Part shown: in pieces, positions 1 through 7,770 of the stretch
Numbering within the stretch: the stretch's first letter is position 1
Layout: each line of letters begins with the position of its first letter
Assembly (NCBI GenBank): GCA_036703315.1
Contig: DATNPH010000277.1
Location: 1 to 40,737, forward strand
Length of the DNA: 40,737 nucleotides
Direction: 5' to 3'
Origin: DATNPH01 sp036703315
Lineage (GTDB): Bacteria; Cyanobacteriota; Cyanobacteriia; Cyanobacteriales; Coleofasciculaceae
Position numbers and translations under genes: made by a program
Notes under the pieces: model-generated
What the model saw: the letters and a program-made list of their open reading frames with translations, nothing else
What the model was told of the DNA's origin: nothing
Database searches by the model: none

Positions 1-588
1 TTTTGAATCTGAAGTCTTAGCCACTGGCTTTGTTTTAATCGGGTTAGCTAGTTCTAGTAAACGAAGATGCACCTGAGCCAGATAAACCGTATCCATCTTG
101 GCATACTGTAACTGCTTTTCGGTCAGCGGTCGCCGTCCCCAATCGCTTCCCTGCTCCGATTTATCTACATCGGAAAATTGGCAAAGTTCTTCTGCTAATG
201 TTTTGAGTTTTAAGTTAGGTGGCTGTTTGATATCAGCAGATTTCCATTGTAAATTCCTTGCCATTTTCAAGGTACAAGTGACGTTCTGGGCTTGCTCTTT
301 CCCTAGAAACTTCACATCATAGCTAGCATTGTGAAAGACCTTTTCAATTTTGGGATTAGCCATGATTTGGTCAACAAAATATGCTACCAATTCAGGCTTA
401 TCCAAAACATCTATAATGTAAGCACACTCTCCTATAAAGTCTTTAGGTTCAGCCAACACCTGAATCAGAGACAATCTTGGATTAGGAGTTTGCCAGTCTG
501 CTGTTTCTGTATCTAACCAGAGGGTTTTAGCAGATGCAATTTTGGTAATTATCGAGCGGATTTCGTCAGACTTTGTCAGGTAGAACAT
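1..588 (-). CDS. RNase D-like 3'-5' exonuclease, partial (C-terminus outside window)
   Basis: Reading the minus strand from the ATG at 588 gives 196 codons with no stop before the window edge, so the gene is cut at its 3' end. The protein starts MFYLTKSDEIRSII and carries the DEDD exonuclease motif I (LDTETADW, near residue 30). A second conserved block, VFHNASYDVKFLG, follows around residue 90, and QYAKMDTVYL near residue 170 fits motif III of RNase D-type exonucleases. Enzymes of this family trim RNA 3' ends using two metal ions. No HRDC domain is visible in the part present. The start at 588 is preferred because an in-frame stop lies just upstream, at 607-609, and only a TTG (592-594) competes. 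The family call is good; the specific substrate is unknown. Confidence 0.85.
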   Translation of the reverse strand, partial: MFYLTKSDEIRSIITKIASAKTLWLDTETADWQTPNPRLSLIQVLAEPKDFIGECAYIIDVLDKPELVAYFVDQIMANPKIEKVFHNASYDVKFLGKEQAQNVTCTLKMARNLQWKSADIKQPPNLKLKTLAEELCQFSDVDKSEQGSDWGRRPLTEKQLQYAKMDTVYLAQVHLRLLELANPIKTKPVAKTSDSK

Positions 589-715
589 TGACAATGATAG
601 GCTAGCCTAGTTATGAAAATAGAAATTGAAGTAAACTTTTCAGCACAAGTATTGCTAGCTTTAGCTGAATAGCAGGTTATAGGGAAAGATTAATCATCCT
701 CTTTTATATTCTTCT

Positions 716-2791
716 TTAGTTTTTTTCAGTTACTAGAAGGATAAATTGAGATTCTCTTTTAGCCTTGCGGTCGAGAATTTGAACTTTATTTTCATTACAT
801 AGCTGCTGAATCACTTGATCTATTTGAGCTTCGACCACCTGAGAAAACTTGCTACAAGCCTGCTCAACCAGCGCCTGTAGTCCCATGAACTGCTGAGTTA
901 TGACTACATTTAGTAAGAATTGCTTGACTTCCTGTAAATCAACTTCCTCATGTCCATTACTGTTGCCGCCATCATTCTCTTTAGGAATAATCTTTAAATC
1001 CTGCAATAAACTACACTTGTGCAAACTCTTCGTTTCGCAAACTAAAGCTTCTAGTTCTTGCAAACTAAGGGTTTTGCCTGCAACCACCAATTCATTAGCC
1101 AGCGCAGCATTTACTAAGCTGTGATATGTCGCGAGGTCATGAACAGAGGACAGAGTTGGTGTGATGTGATGATGTTGGGAACCTGTGAAGATTTGTTTAT
1201 AGATTCTGTTACCAGCGAGTCTTGAATTTCCTACCCCCGCTGCCCGAATCAAGTACAGGGTTTGGCACAGATTTGACTTGACCGCTTTCTGGCAAGCATT
1301 CATCACAGAATAAAAAGTTTTCATATTAGCGTCTTCTGTCCAGACTACCCCGACCCTTTTTCGTTGAGCAGGCTGTTGATAGCTCAGGGAATTACTGGCA
1401 TATTTTCCGCTTAGAAGTTTAGGCTTAATTGCCTGGACTTGTAAGGCAGATAGTGCTTCTTCCAGCATTCGATTGAGTTCGGGTGCAGCTAAGAAGGTAA
1501 TTTTGGCAATTTTCTCTTGAACTTTGTTGTATTCATCCTGCCATTGCAATTGAAATTCTGCTTGAATTATCTCTTTTGTAAGCGGTTTAGGAAAAGGATT
1601 TATAGGAGTGTCTCTAGAAGTAGATTTGTAAGTTTCTACCAGATCAAGTTTGTATCTTTGATATTCCTCCCGACCCAGCATTAGTACATATCTGGGGAAA
1701 GTTCTGCCACCAGGAAACTTTTGCTCTAACGCTTGCCGAGTTAACGGGTCAATCTTGGAAGGCGGCTGGGGATTCGCTTGATTGTGAAGTTGCTTCAGCC
1801 GATAAGCCCATAGAGCTTCTGCTTGTTCTAGAGTAATGCTTTTTAGCTGAATTCCTCCTCGTTCGATCCGAGCTTTGTCAGCCTGCTGAATGCGGTTAGC
1901 ATTCCGCTTCCAGGTATTAGTTATGATACTGATAATCACCAAAAAGTTTTTGAAGTATTCATTGTGAATGGTTGTATTGACATTAAACAAAGGTTGGAAA
2001 TCCTGAAAGCCATCTGGCAAATGGGGAATGTTGTCTAAATTGTCAAAACATAAAACAATGGGTTGTGTTTCAGTAGCAATTTTGCCAAAGTTTGCCAGAA
2101 TAGTTTTAGCCGCATCTTCTGTATCAATGCAGTGTTTAACTTTTAAAGCTTGCATGGACTCTTCACTTAAGTCATCTCCTCGCAACCACTCGCAGGCTAA
2201 AGTATACAGATCTGGATTGGTGAGGTCGTGCAGCACTCCAAAAAAAATGTCTGGATTGTAGATACGTTCTTGTTTGTAGGTGCCTCTGAGGTGTTGGATG
2301 AATTTTTGCCGACCGCTTTGTAATATTTCCCAAAAATTATCCTTAACAACTCGGTCTATTAGGCTGCGTTCGGTGAAAGCAGATAAACTTTTCAGCCAGA
2401 GCATTAGCTGAGACTCTTGAGATTCTTGTTGACCCTCTGGAACTTGCATTAAGCTATCAACGGTATACCGTAACGTATGACGCCAGATGTGGTCACTAGC
2501 GGCCCACGGACCGATGTAGGCAAAAAAGGCTTTAGGGTTGAGGGTGCGTTTGAGCCGACCTAATAGATGACTTTTGCCGGAACCAGAGTCCCCAAAGAGC
2601 ATCACGGTGCGGCTGCGATGGTCTTTGGCAACCAGGTCGAGAAGCTCTTCAATCTCAGCGATCGCCTCTTGATGAATTGACTCAACCGTCAGCGCTGAGT
2701 CTTGCTTCTCTCCCCAAAAGTTACCTGGCTTAAGATTGAGCAGGTCAAATGGGTTGACCTCGCGTTTGATGATCTCTTCAATGGATGTCAT
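716..2791 (-). CDS. AAA/STAND-like P-loop ATPase with C-terminal winged-helix-like region
   Basis: This is a 691-residue protein. A clear Walker A (GDSGSGKSH, residues 67-75) and a Walker B with hydrophobic strand and acidic pair (PIVLCFDNLDN, 244-254) mark an ATPase core. The layout resembles ORC/Cdc6-, STAND- or KAP-type NTPases. Residues about 470-560 form a second globular region (GVVWTEDANMKTFYSVMNAC), possibly a Rossmann-like or nuclease-like fold, with no family I can name. The last 75 residues look like a winged helix (EVKQFLLNVVITQQFMGLQ, then an acidic-basic helix). It follows two paralogous winged-helix genes on the same strand, 62 bases after the nearer one, so co-transcription is likely. 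A DNA-associated ATPase in a defence, replication or regulatory role is possible, but the function is not known to me. Confidence 0.75.
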   Translation of the reverse strand: MTSIEEIIKREVNPFDLLNLKPGNFWGEKQDSALTVESIHQEAIAEIEELLDLVAKDHRSRTVMLFGDSGSGKSHLLGRLKRTLNPKAFFAYIGPWAASDHIWRHTLRYTVDSLMQVPEGQQESQESQLMLWLKSLSAFTERSLIDRVVKDNFWEILQSGRQKFIQHLRGTYKQERIYNPDIFFGVLHDLTNPDLYTLACEWLRGDDLSEESMQALKVKHCIDTEDAAKTILANFGKIATETQPIVLCFDNLDNIPHLPDGFQDFQPLFNVNTTIHNEYFKNFLVIISIITNTWKRNANRIQQADKARIERGGIQLKSITLEQAEALWAYRLKQLHNQANPQPPSKIDPLTRQALEQKFPGGRTFPRYVLMLGREEYQRYKLDLVETYKSTSRDTPINPFPKPLTKEIIQAEFQLQWQDEYNKVQEKIAKITFLAAPELNRMLEEALSALQVQAIKPKLLSGKYASNSLSYQQPAQRKRVGVVWTEDANMKTFYSVMNACQKAVKSNLCQTLYLIRAAGVGNSRLAGNRIYKQIFTGSQHHHITPTLSSVHDLATYHSLVNAALANELVVAGKTLSLQELEALVCETKSLHKCSLLQDLKIIPKENDGGNSNGHEEVDLQEVKQFLLNVVITQQFMGLQALVEQACSKFSQVVEAQIDQVIQQLCNENKVQILDRKAKRESQFILLVTEKN

Positions 2792-2853
2792 GCTTAAACT
2801 TCTGTGAGACTGGTCAATAGGTTTGAGAGTAAAAAGAATTACTGGATAGATTC

Positions 2854-3699
2854 TTAGTTCACACTGATAAAGAACAGTGGACCGCCGACATCTTGGGGAA
2901 TTCCGGCGTCAATTTGTTCTGAACTGTAGGCGATCGCTTCTTGCAACGAACTCAGCTCGATTCGATTAGTCCTTAGCAGGCTATAGAGTGCCTGATCTAA
3001 TTCTTCCCTCGACAGTGGGGGTTGTAACTTTTGCCGGAGATGAAAAATAGGCAAATAATTATCTGTACCGAGTTCTCGGTCTAATTTCTGGATAATTTGT
3101 AAAATTTCTTCATCACTAAGATCGCCCATCGGTTCAACGAGCGACTCTCCATCGGTAGGCGGTTGAGGAGGCTCTGGCTTCACTTGCAGAGATTTTCGCA
3201 AAAAGTCCAGGTAATTTTTCAGCAAATCTAGACTGATGGTTGCAGCTCCCTTGGGACTATAATCATTCTGCAAATACTTAATTCCTTGTTGAGTGAGCCA
3301 CACCTCAGCTTTAGTCCTTTTGAGTTTCTTCTCAACTTCAATCACCCCCCGCTCACCGAGGCTTTCCAAGATTGCCTCTCGCTCAGCTGCTTTCACCGAT
3401 GAAACTGTGATTTTGCTAGGCGCGGTTTTTCCCGAAGATTTACCTATCTTCTCCAGTACTTTGAGTTCTTTATTTGTAATGGGTAGCTCCTCTGTATTCA
3501 TTTTGAGGAGGGCACGACCCGTTTGTAAAATCTTGACGGCAGCAATCTCGCGGGAGAAGTCTACCAATCCGCGATCGCCTAAATCTCGACAAATTTTGTC
3601 TCTACCTCTAATGGTTTTAAAGCCAGAAGCAGTTAGGGATGACCGATAATTAGGGCAACCCAGTAACTTTAAAAGAAACTTCAGCTCATTCGTATCCAT
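2854..3699 (-). CDS. predicted multi-winged-helix protein A (tandem paralogue of 3874-4713)
   Basis: This is a 281-residue protein that I cannot assign to a named family. Three stretches read as winged helices. The first (about residues 30-70) contains GRDKICRDLGDRGLVDFS, followed by a wing and GRALL. The second (about 100-150) contains EREAILESLGERGVIEVE and ends WLTQQG. The third, C-terminal (about 195-281), contains EEILQIIQKLDREL, YLPIFHLRQKLQPPLSREEL and a terminal strand GGPLFFISVN. The last part resembles the C-terminal wing domain of many uncharacterised bacterial proteins. The gene is clearly paralogous to its upstream neighbour over the full length. It lies 62 bases upstream of the ATPase gene and probably shares its transcript. 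DNA binding is inferred only from the fold-like pattern. Confidence 0.7.
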   Translation of the reverse strand: MDTNELKFLLKLLGCPNYRSSLTASGFKTIRGRDKICRDLGDRGLVDFSREIAAVKILQTGRALLKMNTEELPITNKELKVLEKIGKSSGKTAPSKITVSSVKAAEREAILESLGERGVIEVEKKLKRTKAEVWLTQQGIKYLQNDYSPKGAATISLDLLKNYLDFLRKSLQVKPEPPQPPTDGESLVEPMGDLSDEEILQIIQKLDRELGTDNYLPIFHLRQKLQPPLSREELDQALYSLLRTNRIELSSLQEAIAYSSEQIDAGIPQDVGGPLFFISVN

Positions 3700-3840
3700 C
3701 TGACTCCCCTTATCTAGTTCACTACGACACCTCAGAGGCTACAGGAGCGCCCAAGACCTAACCTGTAGTTATTGTTACGACAGGTTGAAAAAATAACTTC
3801 CGAAAATCTACCGAGATTTACAGTTGCACTCGCCGCAACT
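3700..3840. repeat. duplicated upstream region, copy 1 (second copy 4714-4855)
   Basis: The non-coding DNA upstream of gene A matches that upstream of gene B. Shared blocks include CTAGTTC just upstream of the start, AG-AGCGCC-AA followed by CTGTAG about 50 bases away, and the CGAGATTTACAG block (GACGAGATTTACAG in the other copy) about 115 bases away. The tandem duplication therefore included the 5' control region, which explains how each gene could have its own promoter. Copy 1 also holds an inverted repeat, AACCTGT (3760-3766) / ACAGGTT (3780-3786), that is absent from copy 2. Confidence 0.7.
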
Positions 3841-3873
3841 AGTTAGCACCCACCCCTGCTACCCTAGCAAATC

Positions 3874-4713
3874 CTATTTCAAAGTGACAAAGAACAGCCG
3901 ACTACCTGTACGCTGGGGAATTCCTGCACTGAGTTCCTCATCGGAGTAGTGCCATCCTCTTGTTAGGGCACTTAGTTCAATTTGCTCATTCTTTTCTAGG
4001 CGGAAGAGTGCCTGATCTAAGTCTTCCCTAGACAATGGTGGTTGTAACTTTTCTCGTAGATAAAAAATTGGTAAATAATTTTTTGTACGCAGTTTCCGAT
4101 CTAAATCTTTAATAGTCTGCAAAATTTCTTCGTCACTGAGCTTTTGTGTCACTTGTGGGTGAGAAACTATTGCTTTCTGTCCAGCTTCAGGCTCAGAGGA
4201 TGATAGGGATTGGCGTAAAAAGCGGAGGTAATCTGCCAGCATATTCTTGCTAAGAGTTATGATGCCAGCACCTCTAGGGTCATACTCTTGTTGCAAACAC
4301 GCTTTCCCTTGATCTGTTAACCAGACTTCTCTAATTTTGATATCTTTTTTGCTTACGTAAATTAGACCTCTATCTGCCAGACTTTGAATGAGCCTCTGTC
4401 GCTCTGTCTCAGGAATACCCGTCTTACCAGGAGTAATTGTTCTCTTTTCGCAGGCTTTGAGTATTTTGAGTTCCTGAGGTGTCACGGGTAATTCATCTGC
4501 ATCTAACTTAAGCAGAGCTTTACCAGGAGAGGCAATTCTGAATTTGCTGATTTCGCAAGAATAAGCTACCAACTCGCGATCGCGCAACTTGCGGCAAATG
4601 CGATCGCGCTCGGTAGCGGATGTTTTAGAATTGGGTGTAATTTTGGATAAGGGTGCCCTGTAATCCTCAAACTCTAACAGCTTCAAGAGAAACTTCAGTT
4701 CAATCGTTTCCAT
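3874..4713 (-). CDS. predicted multi-winged-helix protein B (tandem paralogue of 2854-3699)
   Basis: This is a 279-residue protein that shares with the downstream gene the start (M-[DE]-T-x-ELKFLLKLL), the middle motif EVWLT-QG and the C-terminal block YLPIF-LR-KLQPPLSRE-LDQAL. The N-terminal helix-turn-helix-like segment reads ERDRICRKLRDRELVAYS. The second is ERQRLIQSLADRGLIYVS. The third runs from LSDEEILQTIKDLDRKL to the terminal RLFFVTLK. Differences cluster in the linkers and the N-terminal recognition-helix region, as expected if the two copies now bind different DNA sites or partners. It is the first gene of the presumed three-gene unit that ends with the ATPase. The function is unknown. 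Confidence 0.7.
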   Translation of the reverse strand: METIELKFLLKLLEFEDYRAPLSKITPNSKTSATERDRICRKLRDRELVAYSCEISKFRIASPGKALLKLDADELPVTPQELKILKACEKRTITPGKTGIPETERQRLIQSLADRGLIYVSKKDIKIREVWLTDQGKACLQQEYDPRGAGIITLSKNMLADYLRFLRQSLSSSEPEAGQKAIVSHPQVTQKLSDEEILQTIKDLDRKLRTKNYLPIFYLREKLQPPLSREDLDQALFRLEKNEQIELSALTRGWHYSDEELSAGIPQRTGSRLFFVTLK

Positions 4714-4855
4714 TTGCCTACCCTCACCTAGTTCGCAACTACAACTTAAAATTTAGAGAAGCGCCTAAAATTAATCTGTAGCTGTTTTATTTTAAGAGTA
4801 ATTTACAAATAGCTTACGATAATCTGACGAGATTTACAGAGGAACTCACGCCTCC
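4714..4855. repeat. duplicated upstream region, copy 2
   Basis: This is the second copy of the region described at 3700-3840, upstream of gene B. It keeps the CACCTAGTTC, AGAAGCGCCTAAAAT, ATCTGTAG and CGAGATTTACAG blocks in the same order and spacing. It ends close to the stop of the lipoprotein gene that precedes it on this strand. Confidence 0.65.
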
Positions 4856-4857
4856 TG

Positions 4858-5475
4858 TTATGGATGAAACAAAGGACTCCCCTTACCCCCCTGCTCCTCT
4901 GCTACCTCTGCTAGTTTCTTGGGAGTAGGTAGAGCGATCGCCTGAAGTGCGCCCTCAGTATCAGTGCTTGTCTTTCGCCAGATTGCCTGTAAAAGTGAAT
5001 CTTTATCTAGTCCAGCGCTGAGAAAAGGTAGGTTTTCCCCTTCCACGGCTTCCATAGCTTCTGCTTTGATATCCGGATATTTAGTAAAGATACTTTTAAG
5101 CACCTTGTCCTGGCATTCATGTACTTCGTCGTATCCAACAGCCTGATCGCACTGCCAGAACTTTAGAGCTAGTTTGTGACCTTCTAGTGCTGATTTCGTA
5201 GCTGCTAATGCTTTAGGATTACCATAAGCATTCTCAACAATATGAACTAAATCGTTGAGATTTTCCCCATATTCCTTTTGACTGATTCCACCTCGTTCTT
5301 CAATCTTTATCTTCATTACTCTCAATTCTTCAATAGCTTCAAAAAGTGGGGTAGAGGTTTTGACTTGATAAAGTTCAGATGTATATTCTTCCGATTTAGC
5401 TTGTGGTAATTGAGAAGTACAGCCAAAAAAAAAGGTAGGGATGGTTAGAGCAAGCGCTATCCTTAATAATTCCAT
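4858..5475 (-). CDS. small predicted lipoprotein, function unknown
   Basis: This is a 205-residue protein with a signal peptide and a lipobox-like end (TIPTFFFGC, Cys at residue 19), so it is predicted to be a membrane-anchored lipoprotein. The mature part is mostly charged and helical. It contains EAIEELRVMKIKIEERGGI, which is a possible coiled coil, and three Cys residues around positions 108-123 (QCDQAVGYDEVHECQDK). Nothing in it matches a family I recognise. It lies on the same strand as, and just upstream of, the winged-helix/ATPase genes. The duplicated promoter-like region in between argues for separate transcription. Confidence 0.65.
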   Translation of the reverse strand: MELLRIALALTIPTFFFGCTSQLPQAKSEEYTSELYQVKTSTPLFEAIEELRVMKIKIEERGGISQKEYGENLNDLVHIVENAYGNPKALAATKSALEGHKLALKFWQCDQAVGYDEVHECQDKVLKSIFTKYPDIKAEAMEAVEGENLPFLSAGLDKDSLLQAIWRKTSTDTEGALQAIALPTPKKLAEVAEEQGGKGSPLFHP

Positions 5476-5956
5476 AGAGGTAACAAATGATAGTTAAATT
5501 TGTTTTTGAGGCAGAAGCGATAGAACATAAAATTCAACAGATTCAGTTCATTTATAACTGAATTTTATGGAGTGAGTGTGAATATCTTGTGAATGAACAG
5601 TTTTATTTTGTTAAAATATAAAATCCATGATAATTTCACTCATCAAAAATAATTGATTTCGCTTTCTGAGTGTGATAACCACCCCTAATTATGTCCTTAG
5701 AACATGCGACATGTCATCTTTATTGGGTTGAAAGTGATACCTTAATAGAGCGATGTCTCCCAGAACTTGAGCCAACGCAGCAGTATATAGCAGTCGATAA
5801 GTGGTCAGCTGCCGCACCTACAAGTTGCCCTTTCTAGAGGACAAGGAAAAGGAAACATCTTTATCATTAGTGAAATGGGCGTACCTTAGTTGCGACACTC
5901 TCGGAACAAACTCTCGCCAACAGTCCTGTTAATTAACAAAGTGCAAATTGTAGGAT
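5476..5956. other. 481-base gap with a hairpin and a decayed small gene
   Basis: An AT-rich stretch contains an 8-base inverted repeat, ATTCAGTT (5541-5548) / AACTGAAT (5556-5563) with a 7-base loop, upstream of the lipoprotein gene. To its right is a plus-strand reading frame (5691-5837) that seems to continue in another frame to 5889; it is listed separately. I see no tRNA or other RNA gene here. Confidence 0.5.
5691..5889 (+). pseudogene. small frameshifted gene, unknown family
   Basis: From ATG 5691 a 48-residue frame runs to TAG at 5835-5837 (start MSLEHATCHLYWVESDTL, end near YIAVDKWSAAAPTSCPF). The +1 frame over the last part continues with protein-like sequence, LPHLQVALSRGQGKGNIF then IISEMGVP, to TAG 5887-5889. 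Joined near 5810, the two pieces would make one protein of about 65 residues. This suggests a single indel in a formerly intact gene. I do not recognise the family. A genuine 48-residue protein is the alternative. Confidence 0.35.
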
Positions 5957-6883
5957 TCACGGCTTATAAGCTGTCGGGCGTCTTTTCCGCAAAGCTGTCT
6001 GAACTTTTTCTAATTCAGTTTCCACTTGTGACACCATTGTTACTGCTTCTGCCAGAGAACCAGTCTGCACACCCACTTCCATCTTTTGACAAAGTTGAAA
6101 GAGGTTTATCGCACCCAACTGAGCACTGCTTGATTTAAGAGTGTGAGCGGCTCTCTCTAGAGCAACTGCTTTTCTTTGGGTAATACTTATTGCAATCTCT
6201 TTCAGCAGCTTGGGAGCGTCTTCCAGATAGCAATCAATCACTTCCGCCAAAACTTTGTCATCGCCTAACATTTCACGTAGTTCTTGAAAAGCTATCGCGT
6301 CAATCACCCCTGTGCAGGGGTTGAAGGTTAAAGGTTGTTCATCGTAAGCGTTCCCGTCCCCCGCAAGGGTAGGAGCAAGGTAGGGTAGGGTTGAAGATTG
6401 AAGATTGTTGTTTGAATTTTCAAGCTGCAACCCGCCTTCAACGTTCGACCTATTAACCTTCAACTTGTCTTGACACTGACTTAAGGCACGAACTAGTTCC
6501 TCTAGTCTGATAGGCTTGCTGATGTAGTCATCCATGCCTGCCTGTAAACACATCTCGCGATCGCCTGGCATGGCATTTGCCGTTATTGCAATAATCTGAG
6601 GACGCTTTTGCATACACCACTCTTGACAGATGTGATGGGTAGTTGTTACTCCGTCCATCTGTGGCATTTGCACATCCATCAACACCACATCATAATCCTG
6701 ACAACGCAGAGCAGCTAGAACTTCCAAACCATTTGCCACCGCGTCAACCTGATATCCCAGTCGCTGCAACATTAGCCGTGCGAGCTTTTGGTTGACAGCA
6801 TGGTCTTCGGCTAAGAGAATTCGTAAGGGTAAGCACTCAGTCACTTTTGAGTCTATTTTTAGTGTTGTGATAGGGCGGCACAT
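5957..6883 (-). CDS. stand-alone response-regulator receiver plus Hpt protein
   Basis: This is a 308-residue two-domain phosphorelay protein. The receiver domain (about residues 20-140) has the acidic pair in RILLAEDHAVNQ, the phospho-acceptor Asp in VVLMDVQMPQMDG, the conserved Thr in IIAITANAM, and Lys in YISKPI. After a linker of about 65 residues, an Hpt domain (about 200-300) carries the phosphorylatable His in AAHTLKSSSAQLGA. This order (CLPLRILLAEDH...REMCLQAGMDDYISKP then Hpt) is typical of the tail of long hybrid histidine kinases. Here there is no kinase core, so it may be a truncated hybrid kinase or a phosphotransfer intermediate for an unlinked kinase. The linker is partly encoded by a palindromic repeat (6320-6464). 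Confidence 0.85.
   Translation of the reverse strand: MCRPITTLKIDSKVTECLPLRILLAEDHAVNQKLARLMLQRLGYQVDAVANGLEVLAALRCQDYDVVLMDVQMPQMDGVTTTHHICQEWCMQKRPQIIAITANAMPGDREMCLQAGMDDYISKPIRLEELVRALSQCQDKLKVNRSNVEGGLQLENSNNNLQSSTLPYLAPTLAGDGNAYDEQPLTFNPCTGVIDAIAFQELREMLGDDKVLAEVIDCYLEDAPKLLKEIAISITQRKAVALERAAHTLKSSSAQLGAINLFQLCQKMEVGVQTGSLAEAVTMVSQVETELEKVQTALRKRRPTAYKP
6320..6464. repeat. palindromic repeat element inside the REC-Hpt gene
   Basis: A perfect 12-base inverted repeat, GTTGAAGGTTAA (6320-6331) / TTAACCTTCAAC (6453-6464), bounds a segment with further GGTTGAAGATTGAAG-like units. The segment matches in style the repeats at 10671-10740, 22313-22395 and 33118-33230. It lies in the linker between receiver and Hpt and keeps the reading frame. 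Confidence 0.65.
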
Positions 6884-7031
6884 CCTGGGAGGCTTGTTCG
6901 CTAAGAGCGGGTTTATAGGAACGATTGAGCATCAGTTGTACCATAGCCGCATAAACCATTGTCTCACTGACCTCTGGCAATAGCTGATAATCTTTGCTAA
7001 AGCGATCTGTCTGCCGGAATCTGTGGGCTTT
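6837..7031 (-). other. open frame overlapping the start of the REC-Hpt gene
   Basis: In the frame +2 relative to the neighbouring open frame, codons run from just after a TAG near 7034 to TGA 6837-6839. They encode RFRQTDRFSKDYQLLPEVSE, then MVYAAMVQLMLNRSYKPAL and a polar tail. The first ATG is at 6959 (40 residues). The piece looks protein-like and overlaps the REC-Hpt start by about 45 bases. It may be a remnant of a longer gene once joined to REC-Hpt, or a small coupled gene. The family is unknown. Confidence 0.3.
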
Positions 7032-7079
7032 CTATTGGATATAGAAGTATTAACCTCAATCATCTTGTCCGTTGTCTTT

Positions 7080-7634
7080 ATGACACAGCAATCAGACTTC
7101 GAAAATGAGCCAATTCCATCAGAACCGAAAAGTTCAATTCCTACTGTCTTTTTGATTATTGGTGGCTTAGGTTGCGGCTGTTTTGGTTTAATTGTACTGC
7201 TTGGAATTATTTCTGCTATTGCTTTTCCTAGCCTTTTGAACTCAGGGAATAAAGCTAAGCAATCAGAAGCCAAAACTTATGTTAGTTCCCTAATAAGAGG
7301 GCAGCAAGCCTACTACTTAGAAAAAGGCAGCTTTAGTAAATCGATTCCGGCTTTAGGTATTAACATTAAGCCAGAAACACAGAATTATCGCTATCAGATT
7401 GTGCCCCAAGCTGGTAACAAGAGTGTGATGATTACAGCTCAAGCGAAGAATTCAGCTTTGAAGAGCTACACAGGTGCTGTATTTGCTATTAAAAAAGGTG
7501 GAGAAGCGACCACTGTTAAAGGGATTTGTGAAACGAGTATTGCCACCACCACTCCCCCAGCTATGCCAAAGCTGATTGGCAGTGGATTACAGTCAGTTGA
7601 ATGTCCAGCCGATTCCAAATCTCTGATTAAATGA
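7080..7634 (+). CDS. type IV pilin-like G/H family protein
   Basis: This is a 184-residue protein beginning MTQQSDFENEPIPSEPKSS, with a membrane segment at about residues 23-48 (rich in Gly, Ile, Leu, Val) that ends AIAFPSLL. After it comes the pilin-like alpha-1 continuation NKAKQSEAKTYVSSLIRGQQ and the AYYLEKGSF motif typical of the cyanobacterial GspG/H-like pilin family. The usual prepilin-peptidase site (Gly before Phe, Glu at +5) is not present: the region reads GCGCFGLIVLLGIIS. A longer start at 7023 is open, but 7080 fits the family N-terminus. The product is probably an inner-membrane or surface pilin-like protein. It is divergent from the REC-Hpt gene. Confidence 0.75.
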   Translation: MTQQSDFENEPIPSEPKSSIPTVFLIIGGLGCGCFGLIVLLGIISAIAFPSLLNSGNKAKQSEAKTYVSSLIRGQQAYYLEKGSFSKSIPALGINIKPETQNYRYQIVPQAGNKSVMITAQAKNSALKSYTGAVFAIKKGGEATTVKGICETSIATTTPPAMPKLIGSGLQSVECPADSKSLIK

Positions 7635-7770
7635 GAGGAAGGTGTTGTTGTAAGGATTCATGAATCCATCGCTACCATCTTCTGAAGATTAATCTTTCTA
7701 ACAGTTCACCTAAATCTTTGATGCATTCGTGTAATCTACCAATCTTCGTGATATAACCCAATTCTGTGTC

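Noticed and set aside
98..516. Two short plus-strand frames at the left edge
   Set aside because: They are shadows of the minus-strand RNase D-like gene, which has clear exonuclease motifs across the same bases.
6932..7273. 113-codon minus-strand frame
   Set aside because: Most of it lies opposite the pilin-like gene and has no family features. Only a different frame at its left end looks protein-like.
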